DNA from: Azospirillum sp. 412522
Lineage (GTDB): Bacteria; Pseudomonadota; Alphaproteobacteria; Azospirillales; Azospirillaceae
Assembly: GCF_019805165.1 (NCBI RefSeq)
Contig: NZ_RWIJ01000013.1
Span: 62,001 to 126,000, forward strand
Length of the DNA stretch: 64,000 nucleotides
Direction of reading: 5' to 3'
Under the pieces are notes generated by a model. It was not told the DNA's origin and did no database searches. It saw only the letters and a list, made by a program, of their open reading frames with translations. The translations under genes and the position numbers were made by a program. Positions 18,968-28,954 of the stretch are shown here, one piece after another; position 1 is the stretch's first letter; the number at the start of each line of letters is the position of its first letter.

Positions 18968-19058
18968 GCGGTTCGGGGCCGTCTTTGAGCCGTTCGGGGC
19001 CGCGGAACGATCCGTGGCCCTTTATCGTCAGGGCATTCCAATCGATGGAGCTGCCCTG

Positions 19059-19616
19059 ATGATCTCGAAAGCCTGCTACCGCCCGGCCCTGCTCACCGCC
19101 CTGCTGCTGGCAGCCTTCCCGGCCGCCGCGTTCGAACTGCGCAGCCCCGACTTCACCGACAAATCACCGATCCCCGAGCGGAATGTGTTCACCAGCTTCG
19201 GCTGCGCCGGCGCCAACCGGTCGCCGGCCTTGAGCTGGACGGAACCGCCGGCCGGCACCCGCAGTCTCGCCGTCACCATCTACGATCCCGACGCCCCGAC
19301 CGGCAGCGGCTGGTGGCACTGGGTGGTGTTCAACCTGCCGGCCGACTCCCGCGGCCTGCCTGCCGGCGCAGGCGATCCTGCAACACCGCTCCTGCCGTCG
19401 GGCGCGGTGCAGAGCCGTACCGACTACGGCGTCGCCGGCTATGGCGGTCCCTGCCCGCCACAGGGGGACAAGCCGCACCGCTATGTGGTGACGGTTCATG
19501 CGCTGAAGATCGACAGCTTGCCGCTGGGAGCCGATGCGTCCGGCGCCATGGTCGGCTTCAATCTCAACGCCGCCAGCTTGGCGAAGGCGACGCTGACGGC
19601 CCGCTATGGCCGTTGA
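19059..19616 (+). CDS. Secreted YbhB/YbcL-family (PEBP, Raf kinase inhibitor-like) protein
   Basis: A 185-residue protein with a signal peptide ending about residue 22 (LLLAAFPAAA). The mature part shows the phosphatidylethanolamine-binding protein fold: SPALSWTEPPAGTRSLAVTI, YDPDAPTGSGWWHWVVFNLP and GYGGPCPPQGDKPHRY, which form the anion-binding pocket. The DPDAP and GPCPP-HRY motifs are intact. Function in bacteria is poorly known. ATG 19059 follows TGGAG. It lies about 90 bp after hemB and may be read through from it. Confidence 0.88.
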   Translation: MISKACYRPALLTALLLAAFPAAAFELRSPDFTDKSPIPERNVFTSFGCAGANRSPALSWTEPPAGTRSLAVTIYDPDAPTGSGWWHWVVFNLPADSRGLPAGAGDPATPLLPSGAVQSRTDYGVAGYGGPCPPQGDKPHRYVVTVHALKIDSLPLGADASGAMVGFNLNAASLAKATLTARYGR

Positions 19617-19640
19617 TCGGCTGACGGCCGCGGTCATAGG

Positions 19641-20510
19641 ATGATGTCCATGGGTCCAGATCTCCTCGCCCGCCTCTCCCGCTTCGCCGCCCGCGACCTG
19701 CGGCCCGGTGCCGGCGACCGCCCGCACCGGCCGGCGTTGTGGGCCTTCGTCGCCCATGACTGCGAGCGTCTGGCCGAGATGAGGGTGGAGCGCACCGCCC
19801 TGATCGCGGTTCTGGAAGGAACCAAGGAACTGGTGGACCCGTCCGGCACCACCCGGTTCTTTCCGGCCGGCAGCGCCATGCTGCTGCCGCCGGGTTGGTG
19901 CGGGTCGGTGGTGAACGACCCGGGGGCTGGCGGCCGCTACCGCGCGCTGCTGCTGGAGTTCCCGGCGGAGATGGTGCGGCGCCTTCTCCGTGCCCATGGC
20001 ACCGATGGACTGATGCCGCGCGTGCGGCCAAGCGACTGGAAGGTCACCCTGACGCCGGCCCTGAGCGACGCTCTTCACCACGCCGCCGTCGGTCTGACCG
20101 CCGATCCGCCACTGCCGGCGAAGCTGGTGGAGCATCGCTGCATGGAAGTGCTGCTGGCCCTGCTGGAGGATGGAGTCTGGTGGCTGGGTCCTGTGACACC
20201 GACGGGCATTGCCGATGCGGTCCGACAGTTGTTGCGCACCCAGCCCGAGATGCCATGGACCGTGGAGCGCGTTGCCGGCACGCTCAATCTCAGCACCGCT
20301 ACGCTGCGGCGACGTCTGTCCGAGGAGGGGTGCTCGGTCCGCAGCATCCTGACTGAGGAGCGGGTGGCCCACGCCCGCAACCTACTGCAGGGCGAGGGCC
20401 TGAGCGTCCAGGAAGCGGCGGAAGCTTGCGGCTATGCCAACCGCTCGCATTTTGCCCGCCGCATCCGGACGGCAGTGGGCGTCAACCCTTCGATTCTGCG
20501 GGGACGCTGA
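19641..20510 (+). CDS. AraC-family transcriptional regulator
   Basis: A 289-residue regulator. The N-terminal half is a cupin-like sensing domain (FFPAGSAMLLPPGWCGSVVN) and residues about 190-285 carry the double helix-turn-helix: TVERVAGTLNLSTATLRRRL and VQEAAEACGYANRSHFARR. It probably senses a small molecule and activates nearby genes. Its 3' end overlaps the convergent TetR gene by 29 bp. Start at 19641 or the second ATG at 19644 is not decided by the ribosome site. Confidence 0.87.
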   Translation: MMSMGPDLLARLSRFAARDLRPGAGDRPHRPALWAFVAHDCERLAEMRVERTALIAVLEGTKELVDPSGTTRFFPAGSAMLLPPGWCGSVVNDPGAGGRYRALLLEFPAEMVRRLLRAHGTDGLMPRVRPSDWKVTLTPALSDALHHAAVGLTADPPLPAKLVEHRCMEVLLALLEDGVWWLGPVTPTGIADAVRQLLRTQPEMPWTVERVAGTLNLSTATLRRRLSEEGCSVRSILTEERVAHARNLLQGEGLSVQEAAEACGYANRSHFARRIRTAVGVNPSILRGR

Positions 20511-21132
20511 ACGGTGCCGTTCCATAGGCGCGAATCAGGGCCGCGACCGAGTCGGCGATGACCCGTTCCGGATCGGCCGTGACCGGCAGGCCCAACATGG
20601 TGGGCCAGAACAGCACCTCCTTCATGCCGCCCAGCAACTGCGTCGCCACCACATGCGGGTCCGGCGCGTTCAGCCGCCCGCGCGCATGCTGGGCGGCGAT
20701 GTAGTCGTCCAGCAGCGCGTAGGCATGGCTCTTCCCGCCTTCAAGATAGTCCTGCGACAATTCCGGGAAGCGCTGATGCTCGGCGATCACGAGGCGGAGC
20801 AGGCCGCGCACCTCAGGCCGGTTCGTGTGGACCAGCAGGGAGCGCAGGAAGACCGGCAGGGCCTGCTCGGGTGGCTGGTCATGGCGCAGCAGGCTCTGGC
20901 CATCGGCGCTGCGGAAGCCTTCATACAGGCCTGACACGACGGCCTGGAACAGCTCGCGCTTTCCGGGGAAATGGTTGTAGACGGTGCGCTTCGACACATT
21001 CGCGTCGGCGGCGATGGCATCCATCGACGACGCCTCGAAGCCATGGGTCAGGAAGGCGCGGGTCGCCGCCTCCACCACCGCATCCCGCTTGACCGAACCG
21101 CGCGCGGCCCCCCCCGCCTGAGACGTTGACAT
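20482..21132 (-). CDS. TetR-family transcriptional repressor
   Basis: A 216-residue regulator. Residues 17-62 give the TetR helix-turn-helix: AATRAFLTHGFEASSMDAIA and ANVSKRTVYNHFPGKRELF. The C-terminal part is a ligand-binding domain of the AefR/RutR-like kind (ending FWPTMLGLPVTAD). Its start faces the aldo/keto reductase across 95 bp that hold a palindrome, so it most likely represses that gene and itself. Its 3' end overlaps the AraC gene. Confidence 0.9.
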   Translation of the reverse strand: MSTSQAGGAARGSVKRDAVVEAATRAFLTHGFEASSMDAIAADANVSKRTVYNHFPGKRELFQAVVSGLYEGFRSADGQSLLRHDQPPEQALPVFLRSLLVHTNRPEVRGLLRLVIAEHQRFPELSQDYLEGGKSHAYALLDDYIAAQHARGRLNAPDPHVVATQLLGGMKEVLFWPTMLGLPVTADPERVIADSVAALIRAYGTAPFSVPAESKG

Positions 21133-21147
21133 TCTCCACCCTCTAAA

Positions 21148-21163
21148 TACACTGCACAGTGTA
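21148..21163. promoter_or_regulatory. Palindromic operator candidate for the TetR regulator
   Basis: TACACTG-CA-CAGTGTA, arms of 7 bases that are exact reverse complements. It lies between the divergent TetR and aldo/keto reductase genes, 15 bp before the TetR start, followed by further GTGTAG repeats. A TetR dimer site is the natural reading. Confidence 0.65.
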
Positions 21164-21227
21164 GTGTAGTTGTTGCCGCAGGTTCCCAGGGTAATCCGCC
21201 CGGCCGCGGCACGGGAGGGGTAAAGCG

Positions 21228-22211
21228 ATGAAACAGCGCAGCATCGGTGGCATTCTCTCGGTTTCCGAAATCGGTCTCGGCTGCATGGGCATGTCGGAGT
21301 TCTATGGCCCGACCGACGACGCCCAGTCGCTCGCCACGCTGGAACGGGCGTTGGAATTGGGCGTCACCCATTATGACACCGCCGACATGTATGGCAGTGG
21401 TCATAACGAAGCGTTGCTCGCCCGCTTCCTGGCCGGCAAGCGTGATCGCATAACGATCGCCACCAAGTTCGGCATCGTCCGTCAGCCCGGCGAATATGCC
21501 CGCCGCGTCGATACCAGCCCGGCCTATGTGGCCCAAGCCTGCGACGCCTCTCTGAAGCGGTTGGGGGTGGAGACCATCGACCTCTATTACGCCCACCGCC
21601 TGAACCCGGACATTCCGGTGGAGGAGACGGTCGGCGCCATGGCCGATTTGGTGAGGGCGGGAAAGGTCCGCGCGCTCGGACTGTCGGAGGTGTCGGCCGC
21701 CACCCTGCGCCGCGCCCATGCCGTCCACCCCATCGCCGCGGTGCAAAGCGAATATTCGCTATGGACCCGCGATACGGAGGCCGCGGTGCTGCCGGCCTGC
21801 CGGGAGTTGGGCATTTCGCTGGTTGCCTACGCCCCGCTTGGCCGAGGCATGCTGACCGGGACCGTCAGCAGCCCGGATCAGTTCGTCGAGAACGACTTCC
21901 GACGCATCGCTCCGCGTTTCGCCGGAGAGAATTTCAACCGCAACCTTGCCTTGGTCGAACAGGTGAAGGCACTTGCCGAACAGAAGGGATGCACGCCGGG
22001 ACAGGTGGCGCTGGCGTGGCTGCTGACCCAGGGTTCGGAGATCCTGCCTATCCCGGGAACCAAGCGCATCAGATATCTGGAGGAGAATGTCGGCGCCGCG
22101 ACGGTGACTCTGACCGGAGCGGAGGCAAAGGCGTTGAGCGACGCTCTGCCGCCCGGCGCAGCGGCGGGGGATCGCTATACGGCGGAGGGGATGCGGGGAG
22201 TGAATGTGTAA
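21228..22211 (+). CDS. Aldo/keto reductase
   Basis: A 327-residue AKR of the YajO/perakine-like group, an NADPH-dependent (beta/alpha)8-barrel reductase. The tetrad is D50, Y55, K80 and H123 within [19 protein letters not shown] and YYAHRL. The nucleotide end is [31 protein letters not shown] precedes the ATG. Being divergent from the TetR gene with a shared operator, it is probably induced by the compound, perhaps a toxic aldehyde, that TetR senses. Confidence 0.92.
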   Translation: MKQRSIGGILSVSEIGLGCMGMSEFYGPTDDAQSLATLERALELGVTHYDTADMYGSGHNEALLARFLAGKRDRITIATKFGIVRQPGEYARRVDTSPAYVAQACDASLKRLGVETIDLYYAHRLNPDIPVEETVGAMADLVRAGKVRALGLSEVSAATLRRAHAVHPIAAVQSEYSLWTRDTEAAVLPACRELGISLVAYAPLGRGMLTGTVSSPDQFVENDFRRIAPRFAGENFNRNLALVEQVKALAEQKGCTPGQVALAWLLTQGSEILPIPGTKRIRYLEENVGAATVTLTGAEAKALSDALPPGAAAGDRYTAEGMRGVNV

Positions 22212-22259
22212 CGTTGAGGTGGGGAGTCGTCGCCTGTCGATGCCTCCCCATTGCGTCCG

Positions 22260-23282
22260 CTACTTCGGTGTCCCCGACCAGACCTGGAACTGCGTGGTTT
22301 CCATCAGCATGTCGCTATGACCGAAAGCGGTCTTGAACAGCTTGCCCACACCGGCCGTCCGCTGGGTCACCGCCACCAAACTGCCGCGCAGCTTCAGATA
22401 CTGCTTCGTCCCCGCCACCAGCGAGTCCAGCATACCGAAATCCTCGTCCTTTCCGCGGTGAAGCGGCGGGTTGGACAGGATCAAGCCAAAGCGTTCGCGG
22501 GTGCCCAGTCCACCCAGGCCATCGCTCAGGACCAGCTCGGCATCCGGCACATTCTGGCGGGCAGCGTGCAGCGCCACCGCGTCGATGTCCAGCAGGGTCA
22601 GCGGCGCATCGGGCTGGCGTTCACGCACCGCGCGCGCGATCACCCCGGCGCCGCAGCCGAAATCCAGAATGCGGGTCCCGGCCGCGACCTCCGGCAGCAC
22701 CTTCAGCAGACATTCGGTTCCGGCATCCAGATGCCCGTGGGCGAACAGGCCGGGGTAGGACACCAGCTCGAGCGTCCGGTCCGGCAGAGGCAGGGCGACG
22801 GTCTGCCGCCAGTCCTCCAGTTCCCCCTTGGCCGGCACGTCGGTACGCCGGGTCAACAGCAACCGGGTGCGCCGCTTGATGATCAGCGTGTCCGGCTCCT
22901 CCGCCAGACCGTCGAGATGCTTGGGTGCGCTGGTCACACCCTCGTCGTTGCCGCCGGCGATCCACAGCGGCGCACCGGGGACGAGGCGGGAGGCCAGCGC
23001 ATGCAGCGCCATCTCGAACCCGGCCCAGCCGCGCGGCAAGCGCAGCACGGCGCCATCGTACGGCCCTTCGGCCGGCCAAGGCGCCGCAGCCTGCCCGCCA
23101 ATCGCAAGCCGGTTCCACGCCACCACCTCGGCCCCGCCGTCGCGGAGGGCGTCGGCGATGGCACCATCGCTGTCAAAGGCGACGAGGATCCGGCCCTGCG
23201 GCCGTATCTCGGACAGGGCTTCGGCGGCCACGGCGGCGACAATAGAGTCGCGGTCCGTAGCCCGGTTGTCAAGACGTGCCAC
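22260..23282 (-). CDS. rsmC: RsmC-like 16S rRNA guanine methyltransferase
   Basis: A 340-residue protein with the RsmC layout: a degenerate methyltransferase-like N-terminal domain (about 1-165) and an active C-terminal one with ILDFGCGAGVIA near 204-215 and the catalytic SNPPLHRG near 270. RsmC methylates G1207 of 16S rRNA in the assembled 30S subunit. RsmD/RlmG relatives share the motifs, so I keep some doubt. It ends just before the aldo/keto reductase end and its start is 4 bases from the smpB stop, suggesting one transcript. Confidence 0.82.
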   Translation of the reverse strand: MARLDNRATDRDSIVAAVAAEALSEIRPQGRILVAFDSDGAIADALRDGGAEVVAWNRLAIGGQAAAPWPAEGPYDGAVLRLPRGWAGFEMALHALASRLVPGAPLWIAGGNDEGVTSAPKHLDGLAEEPDTLIIKRRTRLLLTRRTDVPAKGELEDWRQTVALPLPDRTLELVSYPGLFAHGHLDAGTECLLKVLPEVAAGTRILDFGCGAGVIARAVRERQPDAPLTLLDIDAVALHAARQNVPDAELVLSDGLGGLGTRERFGLILSNPPLHRGKDEDFGMLDSLVAGTKQYLKLRGSLVAVTQRTAGVGKLFKTAFGHSDMLMETTQFQVWSGTPK

Positions 23283-23286
23283 CGGA

Positions 23287-23760
23287 TCAGCCCTTGTCGC
23301 GCATCAGCCGCGCCTTGTCGCGCTGCCAGCTGCGCTCCTTCTCGCTCTCGCGCTTGTCATGCTTCTTCTTGCCGGTGGCGAGGCCGATCTCGACCTTGGC
23401 GTAGCCGCGGTCGTTGAAATAGACCGACATCGGCACCAGCGTGACGCCCTTCTGCTTGATGCCGGCCGCGAGCTTGTCCAGCTCGCGGCGGCGGACCAGC
23501 AGCTTGCGCGGACGCTTCGGCTCGTGCTGATCGATGCGGCCAGCCTGAAGATATTCGGGAATGTACGCATTGAACAGGTACAGCTCCCCACTCTTCAGGC
23601 CGGCATAGGCCTCGTTCACACTGGCGCGGCCGCCGCGCAGCGACTTCACCTCCGACCCGGTCAGCATGATCCCGGCCTCGAGGACATCATCGATGAAGAA
23701 GTCGAACCGCGCGCGGCGGTTCTGCGCCGCATATTTTTTCGCTTCCTCGCGCGTCGCCAA
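23287..23760 (-). CDS. smpB: SsrA-binding protein SmpB
   Basis: A 157-residue tmRNA-binding protein. Landmarks are [38 protein letters not shown] and the C-terminal [19 protein letters not shown] tail that mimics an mRNA in the decoding centre. It brings tmRNA to stalled ribosomes for trans-translation. It lies between dapA (upstream, 30 bp) and the rsmC-like gene (4 bp), a common dapA-smpB order in Alphaproteobacteria. Confidence 0.96.
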   Translation of the reverse strand: MATREEAKKYAAQNRRARFDFFIDDVLEAGIMLTGSEVKSLRGGRASVNEAYAGLKSGELYLFNAYIPEYLQAGRIDQHEPKRPRKLLVRRRELDKLAAGIKQKGVTLVPMSVYFNDRGYAKVEIGLATGKKKHDKRESEKERSWQRDKARLMRDKG

Positions 23761-23790
23761 GTCTCTCTCCTATACGGCCCGTTCCGTCGC

Positions 23791-24666
23791 TCAGGACAAC
23801 AGGCCGGCTTTGGTCATGGCTCCCCGCACGGCGGCACGGGCGGTCTCCGTAGCCGGAACCAGCGGCAGCCGCATCTCGTCGCTGCCAAGGCCGAGCAGGC
23901 TGGCAGCGAACTTCACCGGGGCCGGGCTGGTCTCGACGAACATCGAGTCGTGCAGCGGCGACAGCACGTCGCGCAGGCGGAAGGCTTCCTTCAGGTCGCC
24001 CTTGGCCCAGGTGGTCTGCATGGCGGAGCACAGCGCCGGTGCGATGTTGGCGGTGACGGAGATGCAGCCGACGCCGCCCTGCGCGTTGAAGGCCAGCGCG
24101 GTGGCGTCCTCGCCCGACAGCTGGATGAAGTCGGGGCCGACCTCCTGCAGCAGGCGGGACGGGCGGGACAGGTCGGCGGTAGCGTCCTTCACGCCGACGA
24201 TGTTGGGCAGCTTCGCAAGCCGGGCCATCGTCGCCACAGACATATCCACGACACTGCGGCCCGGAATGTTGTAGATAAAGATCGGCAAATCCGCCGCGTC
24301 ATGGATCGCCTTGAAATGCTGGTAGAGACCCTCTTGAGACGGCTTGTTGTAATAGGGCGTGACCACGAGAGCCGCCTGCGCGCCCGCCTGACGGGCGTGG
24401 CGGGTCAGGGCGATCGCCTCGTCGGTCGAGTTGGAGCCGGTCCCGGCCATCACCGGAACCTTGCCGCCAGCCGCTTCGATGCACAGCTCCACGACGCGGT
24501 TGTGTTCCTCGTGGGACAGGGTCGGCGACTCGCCGGTAGTGCCGCAGGGCACAAGACCGTGCGTGCCCTGGGCGACCTGCCACTCCACGAAGGACTGGAA
24601 GGCCTTCTCGTCCACTTTCCCGCCCTTGAACGGAGTCAGAAGGGCGACGATGGAACCGTGGAACAT
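23791..24666 (-). CDS. dapA: 4-hydroxy-tetrahydrodipicolinate synthase
   Basis: A 291-residue class I aldolase-fold enzyme. Motifs are [30 protein letters not shown] and YNIPGRS, with the Schiff-base lysine in [10 protein letters not shown]. It condenses pyruvate with aspartate semialdehyde in lysine and peptidoglycan synthesis. First gene of a dapA-smpB-rsmC transcript. Divergent from the Slt-type transglycosylase, with only 36 bp between the two start codons. Confidence 0.96.
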   Translation of the reverse strand: MFHGSIVALLTPFKGGKVDEKAFQSFVEWQVAQGTHGLVPCGTTGESPTLSHEEHNRVVELCIEAAGGKVPVMAGTGSNSTDEAIALTRHARQAGAQAALVVTPYYNKPSQEGLYQHFKAIHDAADLPIFIYNIPGRSVVDMSVATMARLAKLPNIVGVKDATADLSRPSRLLQEVGPDFIQLSGEDATALAFNAQGGVGCISVTANIAPALCSAMQTTWAKGDLKEAFRLRDVLSPLHDSMFVETSPAPVKFAASLLGLGSDEMRLPLVPATETARAAVRGAMTKAGLLS

Positions 24667-24702
24667 GGCTGCCTCCTCAGTCGGCTTAGCTGGAAAAAAG
24701 AG

Positions 24703-26688
24703 TTGCGCACATTATCCCTCCCCGCCGCCCTCGGCAAGAGCGCCCGGACCACTGTTTTCGCGGGTCTCCTCACCCTTTTCGCGGCGCTTCCCGGCGCTCT
24801 TCCCGCCGCGGCGCTGAGTCCGCAGGACATCGCCATCTATCGCGAGGCTTTCAAGCTCGCCGACGACGAGCGGCTGGCCGAGGCATTGTCGGCGGCCTCC
24901 CGTGCCCAGGACCCGTTACCGGCGAAGGTTCTGCGCTGGATCGCGCTGGCCAACCCCGGCGGCGGCGGGTTCGCCGACATCGCCGGCTTCATCCGCGAGA
25001 ATCCGGACTGGCCGAACATGGCGGCGCTGCGCCGTCAGGCGGAGATGGCGATGCCCGACATCCCGCCGGCCGAGGTGGTGGAATGGTTCCGTCAGAACCC
25101 GCCGGTGACCAACGACGGCTTCGTCCGCTATGCCGACGCGCTGATCGCGACGGGCGGCGTGGAGCGCGCGACCGCCCTCGTCCGCAAGCAGTGGGCCGAC
25201 GCCACCTTCACCCCGGACGAGGAAGCGACCTTCCTCTCCCACTACACGCCCTATCTGCGTCAGCAGGACCACAAGGCGCGCATAGATCGCCTGCTGTGGG
25301 CCAAGCAGGAGGCGCCGGTCCGCCGGATGCTCCCCTTCTTCGACGAGGCCTACGACACGCTGATCGAGGCGCGCATCGCGCTCGACGGCGATAGCGCCGG
25401 TGCCGATGCCGCGTTGTCGCGCGTGCCGCCCGGCCTGCTCAGCGATCCCGGCCTGATGTTCGACCGCGCCCGCTACCTGCGGCGCAGGGGCGACGATGCC
25501 GGCGCGCTGGAGATCATCGCCCGGGCCGGCACCGACATGGGCCGGCCGCAAGCCTGGTGGTCGGAGCGCCATCTGTTGGCCCGCCGGGCGATGGAGCGCG
25601 GCGACTACAACCTCGCCTACCGTCTGGTCAGCGCCAACGGCATGAGCGAGGGCAGTTCCTTCGCCGATGCGGAGTTCCTGTCGGGCTTCCTGGCCCTGCG
25701 CTTTCTCGACAAGCCTTCGGAAGCCTTCGCCCATTTCCACAAGCTCTACCGCTCCGTCACCGCCCCGATCAGCAAGGCGCGCGGCGCCTACTGGTGCGGC
25801 CGCGCGGCTGAGGCGCTGGGGCAGGCCGGACCGGCGCGCGACTGGTACGCCAAGGCGGCGACCTATCCCACCACCTTCTACGGCCAGTTGGCGTTCCGCC
25901 ATGTCTCCGGCGGAGCGGTCACCCTGCCGACGCCGCCGACGGTCTCCAGCGCCGATACGGCCGCCTTCAACAGGCGCGAGATGGTGCGGGTCGCCCGCCT
26001 GCTGGCGGAGATCGGCGGGAACGCGACCGATCAGGTGACCAGCTTCGTCCGCCGCATCAGCCTGGATGCCAAGACACCGGCCGACTATGCGCTGGTCGCC
26101 AGACTGGCAAACGATGTCGGCCGCCGCGACCTTGCCGTCGCCGCCGCCAAGGATGCCGCCCAGAACGAGGTGTTCCTGGTCGAGGCCGGCTATCCGATGA
26201 TCGACGCCCGCCCTGCGGCGCCGGAGCTGGCGCTGATCCACGGCATCATCCGTCAGGAAAGCACCTTCAACCCCACCATCGTCTCCTCCGCCGGTGCGCG
26301 CGGGCTGATGCAGCTGATGCCGACGACGGCGCAGCTGGTGGCGGGAAAGCTTGGGCTGAAGCATACCAACGCCCGGCTGACTTCCGATCCCGGCTACAAC
26401 GTCACGCTGGGGTCCGCCTATCTGGCCGAGTTGATCGACCGATTCAATGGTTCCTGGGTACTGGCCATCGCCGGCTACAATGCCGGGCCGAACCGCGTGC
26501 GCCAGTGGATCCAGACTTATGGCGATCCGCGCACGGAAGCCATCGACGTGGTCGATTGGATCGAGCTGATCCCGATCTCGGAAACCCGCAACTATGTCCA
26601 GCGCGTGCTGGAAGCTGTCCAGGTCTATCGCGCCCGCCTGAACGGCGACCGGGCAGAGCCGAACCTGGACAGGGATCTGCGGCGCTAG
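24703..26688 (+). CDS. Slt-type soluble lytic murein transglycosylase
   Basis: About 661 residues. A signal peptide (hydrophobic [21 protein letters not shown]) is followed by a long alpha-superhelical TPR-like region (about 60-470) and a C-terminal SLT domain with [10 protein letters not shown] (catalytic Glu), [17 protein letters not shown] and [11 protein letters not shown]. This matches the Slt70 plan. It cuts peptidoglycan in the periplasm to 1,6-anhydromuropeptides. The start is taken as TTG 24703, preceded by AAAAAAGAG; no ATG fits before the signal peptide. The open frame continues far upstream but there it reads through dapA on the opposite strand. Confidence 0.88.
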   Translation: MRTLSLPAALGKSARTTVFAGLLTLFAALPGALPAAALSPQDIAIYREAFKLADDERLAEALSAASRAQDPLPAKVLRWIALANPGGGGFADIAGFIRENPDWPNMAALRRQAEMAMPDIPPAEVVEWFRQNPPVTNDGFVRYADALIATGGVERATALVRKQWADATFTPDEEATFLSHYTPYLRQQDHKARIDRLLWAKQEAPVRRMLPFFDEAYDTLIEARIALDGDSAGADAALSRVPPGLLSDPGLMFDRARYLRRRGDDAGALEIIARAGTDMGRPQAWWSERHLLARRAMERGDYNLAYRLVSANGMSEGSSFADAEFLSGFLALRFLDKPSEAFAHFHKLYRSVTAPISKARGAYWCGRAAEALGQAGPARDWYAKAATYPTTFYGQLAFRHVSGGAVTLPTPPTVSSADTAAFNRREMVRVARLLAEIGGNATDQVTSFVRRISLDAKTPADYALVARLANDVGRRDLAVAAAKDAAQNEVFLVEAGYPMIDARPAAPELALIHGIIRQESTFNPTIVSSAGARGLMQLMPTTAQLVAGKLGLKHTNARLTSDPGYNVTLGSAYLAELIDRFNGSWVLAIAGYNAGPNRVRQWIQTYGDPRTEAIDVVDWIELIPISETRNYVQRVLEAVQVYRARLNGDRAEPNLDRDLRR

Positions 26689-26742
26689 GCCGGTCCAGTT
26701 GGAGAGGAGCGGCGAAGAATGCCCCCCTCTCCAATAACGCCA

Positions 26743-26931
26743 TCATGCGGTCGTCGGATTGGGCATTCCCGGCATCGGCTCGTCAGCCGGCGGCGGCACT
26801 TCCGGCAGAATGCCGGGATTGTCCGGCACCGGATAAGGATCTGGCGTCGTCGGTCGGTCGGGCTGGGGCGGATTCGGATTGGATGGCGGCGGAATCTCCC
26901 CGGGGGTGGACGGCTTCTGTGGATCGCTCAT
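26743..26931 (-). CDS. Small proline-rich hypothetical protein
   Basis: A 62-residue protein starting MSDPQKPSTPGEIPPPSNP, with roughly a third proline, likely unstructured. AGGAG stands 8 bases before the ATG. It follows the entericidin-like gene in the same direction with a 40 bp gap, so it is probably in the same transcript, which has an EcfG-type promoter. Function unknown. Confidence 0.6.
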   Translation of the reverse strand: MSDPQKPSTPGEIPPPSNPNPPQPDRPTTPDPYPVPDNPGILPEVPPPADEPMPGMPNPTTA

Positions 26932-26971
26932 GCGGAAACTCCTGCAAGGGAAATGGTCCTGGGGTAACGCC

Positions 26972-27157
26972 TCAGTCGACCGTCCGTTCAATCGCCCGGC
27001 CGCCCGCTTGAACGTCCTGGCCGGCACCCTCCACCGTATTGCAGCCGGTCAGCATGGCGGCGAGCGCCATCAGGAAGGTCAGGATCACCACCTCGCGCGC
27101 GGGAAACGGAATGGCACGGGCGGTGGCGCGCTGCCGGCGGTTCTTGGCGTGCTGCAT
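26972..27157 (-). CDS. Entericidin EcnA/B-family small lipoprotein
   Basis: A 61-residue peptide. After a basic N-terminal extension comes a hydrophobic segment and the lipobox-like LTGC followed by NTVEGAGQDVQAGGRAIE, the entericidin signature. Entericidins are tiny stress-induced outer-membrane lipoproteins, linked in enteric bacteria to a toxin/antidote pair. GGAGAG precedes the ATG. The N-terminus is longer than the usual 40-50 residues. An EcfG-type promoter lies about 100 bp upstream. Confidence 0.75.
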   Translation of the reverse strand: MQHAKNRRQRATARAIPFPAREVVILTFLMALAAMLTGCNTVEGAGQDVQAGGRAIERTVD

Positions 27158-27255
27158 GGCGTCTCTCCGGACTTCGGGTGAGGGGGCGGGAGGCTGGGGG
27201 TTGGGAAAAGCGGAATGGGCGATTGCCTTGGGTGTCGTTCATCTCTGATTCTGAC

Positions 27256-27280
27256 AACGCGATGACGGCGGCTTGGTTCC
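27256..27280 (-). promoter_or_regulatory. Candidate EcfG-type promoter for the entericidin-like gene
   Basis: Minus-strand GGAAC (27280-27276), 16 bases, then CGTT (27259-27256), an exact fit to the general-stress consensus. Transcription would start near 27247, about 90 nt before the entericidin start. Confidence 0.6.
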
Positions 27281-27466
27281 GCACCCCACCTTCCCGCCAT
27301 GCAGTGAATGCAAAGGTCCTTTCGGGACGCGTGAAATCCTTGACGCGGTACGCCTAGCGGTCAAGATGACCGGCTTTTGCGCAGTCTGCCCGCTTTGCGG
27401 TCAGGCCTTACGGACCGGCCGCGCCGCAGCGACGACCGCCACATTTCTTCCACCACAGGTTTTGTC

Positions 27467-28825
27467 ATGAGCACCGCCACCCTGCCCGCCCCCGAGCCGT
27501 TGCGTGCGCGTCTCGCAGCCCACATCGGCGAATTGCTGCGGCTGGCGGCACCTGTCATCGTCTCCCGCGCCGGGCTGATGGTGATGATGGCGGTCGACAC
27601 CGCCATCGTCGGGCGTTTCTCGGCGCAGGAGCTTGCCTATTACGGGCTGGCCCATCTGCCGGGCAACATCATGGTCGGCACCGGCGTCGGATTGCTGATG
27701 GGCACGGTGATGATCACCGCCCACGCCTTCGGCGCCGGGACCGATGCCGATTGCGGACGGGCGTGGCGCCGGTCTGTCCCTTACGCGCTGTTGCTGGGGG
27801 TGCTGTTCGCGTTGGTCTCGCTGCTGGGCGACCCGTTGTTCCAGGCCGGCGGGCAGACGCCGGAGATGGCGTCGGGCGGCGCCCATGTGCTGGCGGTGCT
27901 GGGGCTCGGGGCGCCTGGCATGATGCTCTACATCACCACCGGTTTCTTCCTGGAGGGCATCAAGCGCCCGCTTCCCGGCATGGTCGCCATGGTGATCGGC
28001 AACCTTGTCAACGCCGCGCTCGCCTGGGCGCTGGTCTGGGGGCATGTCGGGCTGGAGCCGCTGGGTGCCGTCGGGTCCGCCTGGGCGACCACCGTCGTGC
28101 GCTGGGCCATGGGACTGGGGCTGGTCGCCTATGTCTGGTGGATGCGCGACCATGACCGCTGGCAGGTGCGCCGGCCGGTGTCCGACTGGTGGCGCGGCGC
28201 GGCCCGTCAACGCCATCTCGGCTATGCCGCCGGGCTCAGCATCGGGGTGGAGAGCGGGGCCTTCGGCGGGCTGGGCCTGTTCGCCGGGATGATCTCGCCG
28301 CTGGCGCTGGGCGCCTACACGGTCGGGCTGAACCTGACCGCCCTGCCCTTCATGGCGGCCGTCGGCCTAGCCTCGGCCACGGCGGTACGGGTCGGTGTGG
28401 CGTATGGCCGCGGCGACCGCAGCGACATCGCGCTAGCCGGCTGGACCGGGCTGGGCGTCACCAGCGCGATCCTGGCCTGCGTCGGCATCCTCTACCGCAG
28501 CCTGCCCGATGCGCTGGGTGCCATCTACTCCAGCGACCCGCAACTGCTGGAAGCGGTGGTGCCGCTGATCGCCTTCACCGCCTGGATCCTGATCGCCGAC
28601 GGCGGCCAGACGGTGATGGCGAATGCGTTGCGCGGCCGGCACGATGCCTGGATCCCCACGGCGCTGCACTTCTTCTCCTACGCGGTGGTGATGATCCCGG
28701 TGTCCGCCTTCCTGGTCTTCGGTCTCGGGCACGGTGTCCATGGACTCTTCGAAGGAATCCTGGTCGCCAGCCTGGTGTCGGTCACCATCCTCTCGCTTCG
28801 GTTCGCGTATCTGAGCCGACGCTGA
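27467..28825 (+). CDS. MATE-family multidrug/cation efflux transporter
   Basis: A 452-residue membrane protein with 12 predicted helices in two bundles. Typical NorM features are VIVSRAGLMVMMAVDTAIVG in the first helix and SIGVESGAFGGLGLFAG in helix 7. It would export cationic drugs with Na+ or H+ exchange. ATG 27467 starts the membrane-domain frame; upstream in-frame sequence is not conserved-looking. It ends 129 bp before gyrA. Confidence 0.9.
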   Translation: MSTATLPAPEPLRARLAAHIGELLRLAAPVIVSRAGLMVMMAVDTAIVGRFSAQELAYYGLAHLPGNIMVGTGVGLLMGTVMITAHAFGAGTDADCGRAWRRSVPYALLLGVLFALVSLLGDPLFQAGGQTPEMASGGAHVLAVLGLGAPGMMLYITTGFFLEGIKRPLPGMVAMVIGNLVNAALAWALVWGHVGLEPLGAVGSAWATTVVRWAMGLGLVAYVWWMRDHDRWQVRRPVSDWWRGAARQRHLGYAAGLSIGVESGAFGGLGLFAGMISPLALGAYTVGLNLTALPFMAAVGLASATAVRVGVAYGRGDRSDIALAGWTGLGVTSAILACVGILYRSLPDALGAIYSSDPQLLEAVVPLIAFTAWILIADGGQTVMANALRGRHDAWIPTALHFFSYAVVMIPVSAFLVFGLGHGVHGLFEGILVASLVSVTILSLRFAYLSRR

Positions 28826-28849
28826 TCGGGGCTTTCCGGCCCCGAATCA

Positions 28850-28878
28850 TTGTGTGCAATTGCGAGAGTTGCTATATT
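28850..28878 (+). promoter_or_regulatory. Sigma-70-like promoter before gyrA
   Basis: TTGTGT (28850-28855) and TATATT (28873-28878) with a 17-base spacer. It leads into gyrA about 75 bp later. The only clear housekeeping-type promoter I could place. Confidence 0.4.
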
Positions 28879-28954
28879 TCCTGGGCAAAACCTTCGGCCC
28901 GCAAGGCCGGTGACTGCCGCGGATTCGTCAAGCGGCGGCGCATACGAAGAATGA

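Noticed and set aside
22828..24702. Very long open frame extending the Slt-type gene upstream
   Set aside because: The extension lies antisense to rsmC, smpB and dapA; the signal peptide begins only near 24703.
27281..27466. Possible riboswitch before the MATE exporter
   Set aside because: I looked for guanidine- or yybP-like elements and found no conserved core.
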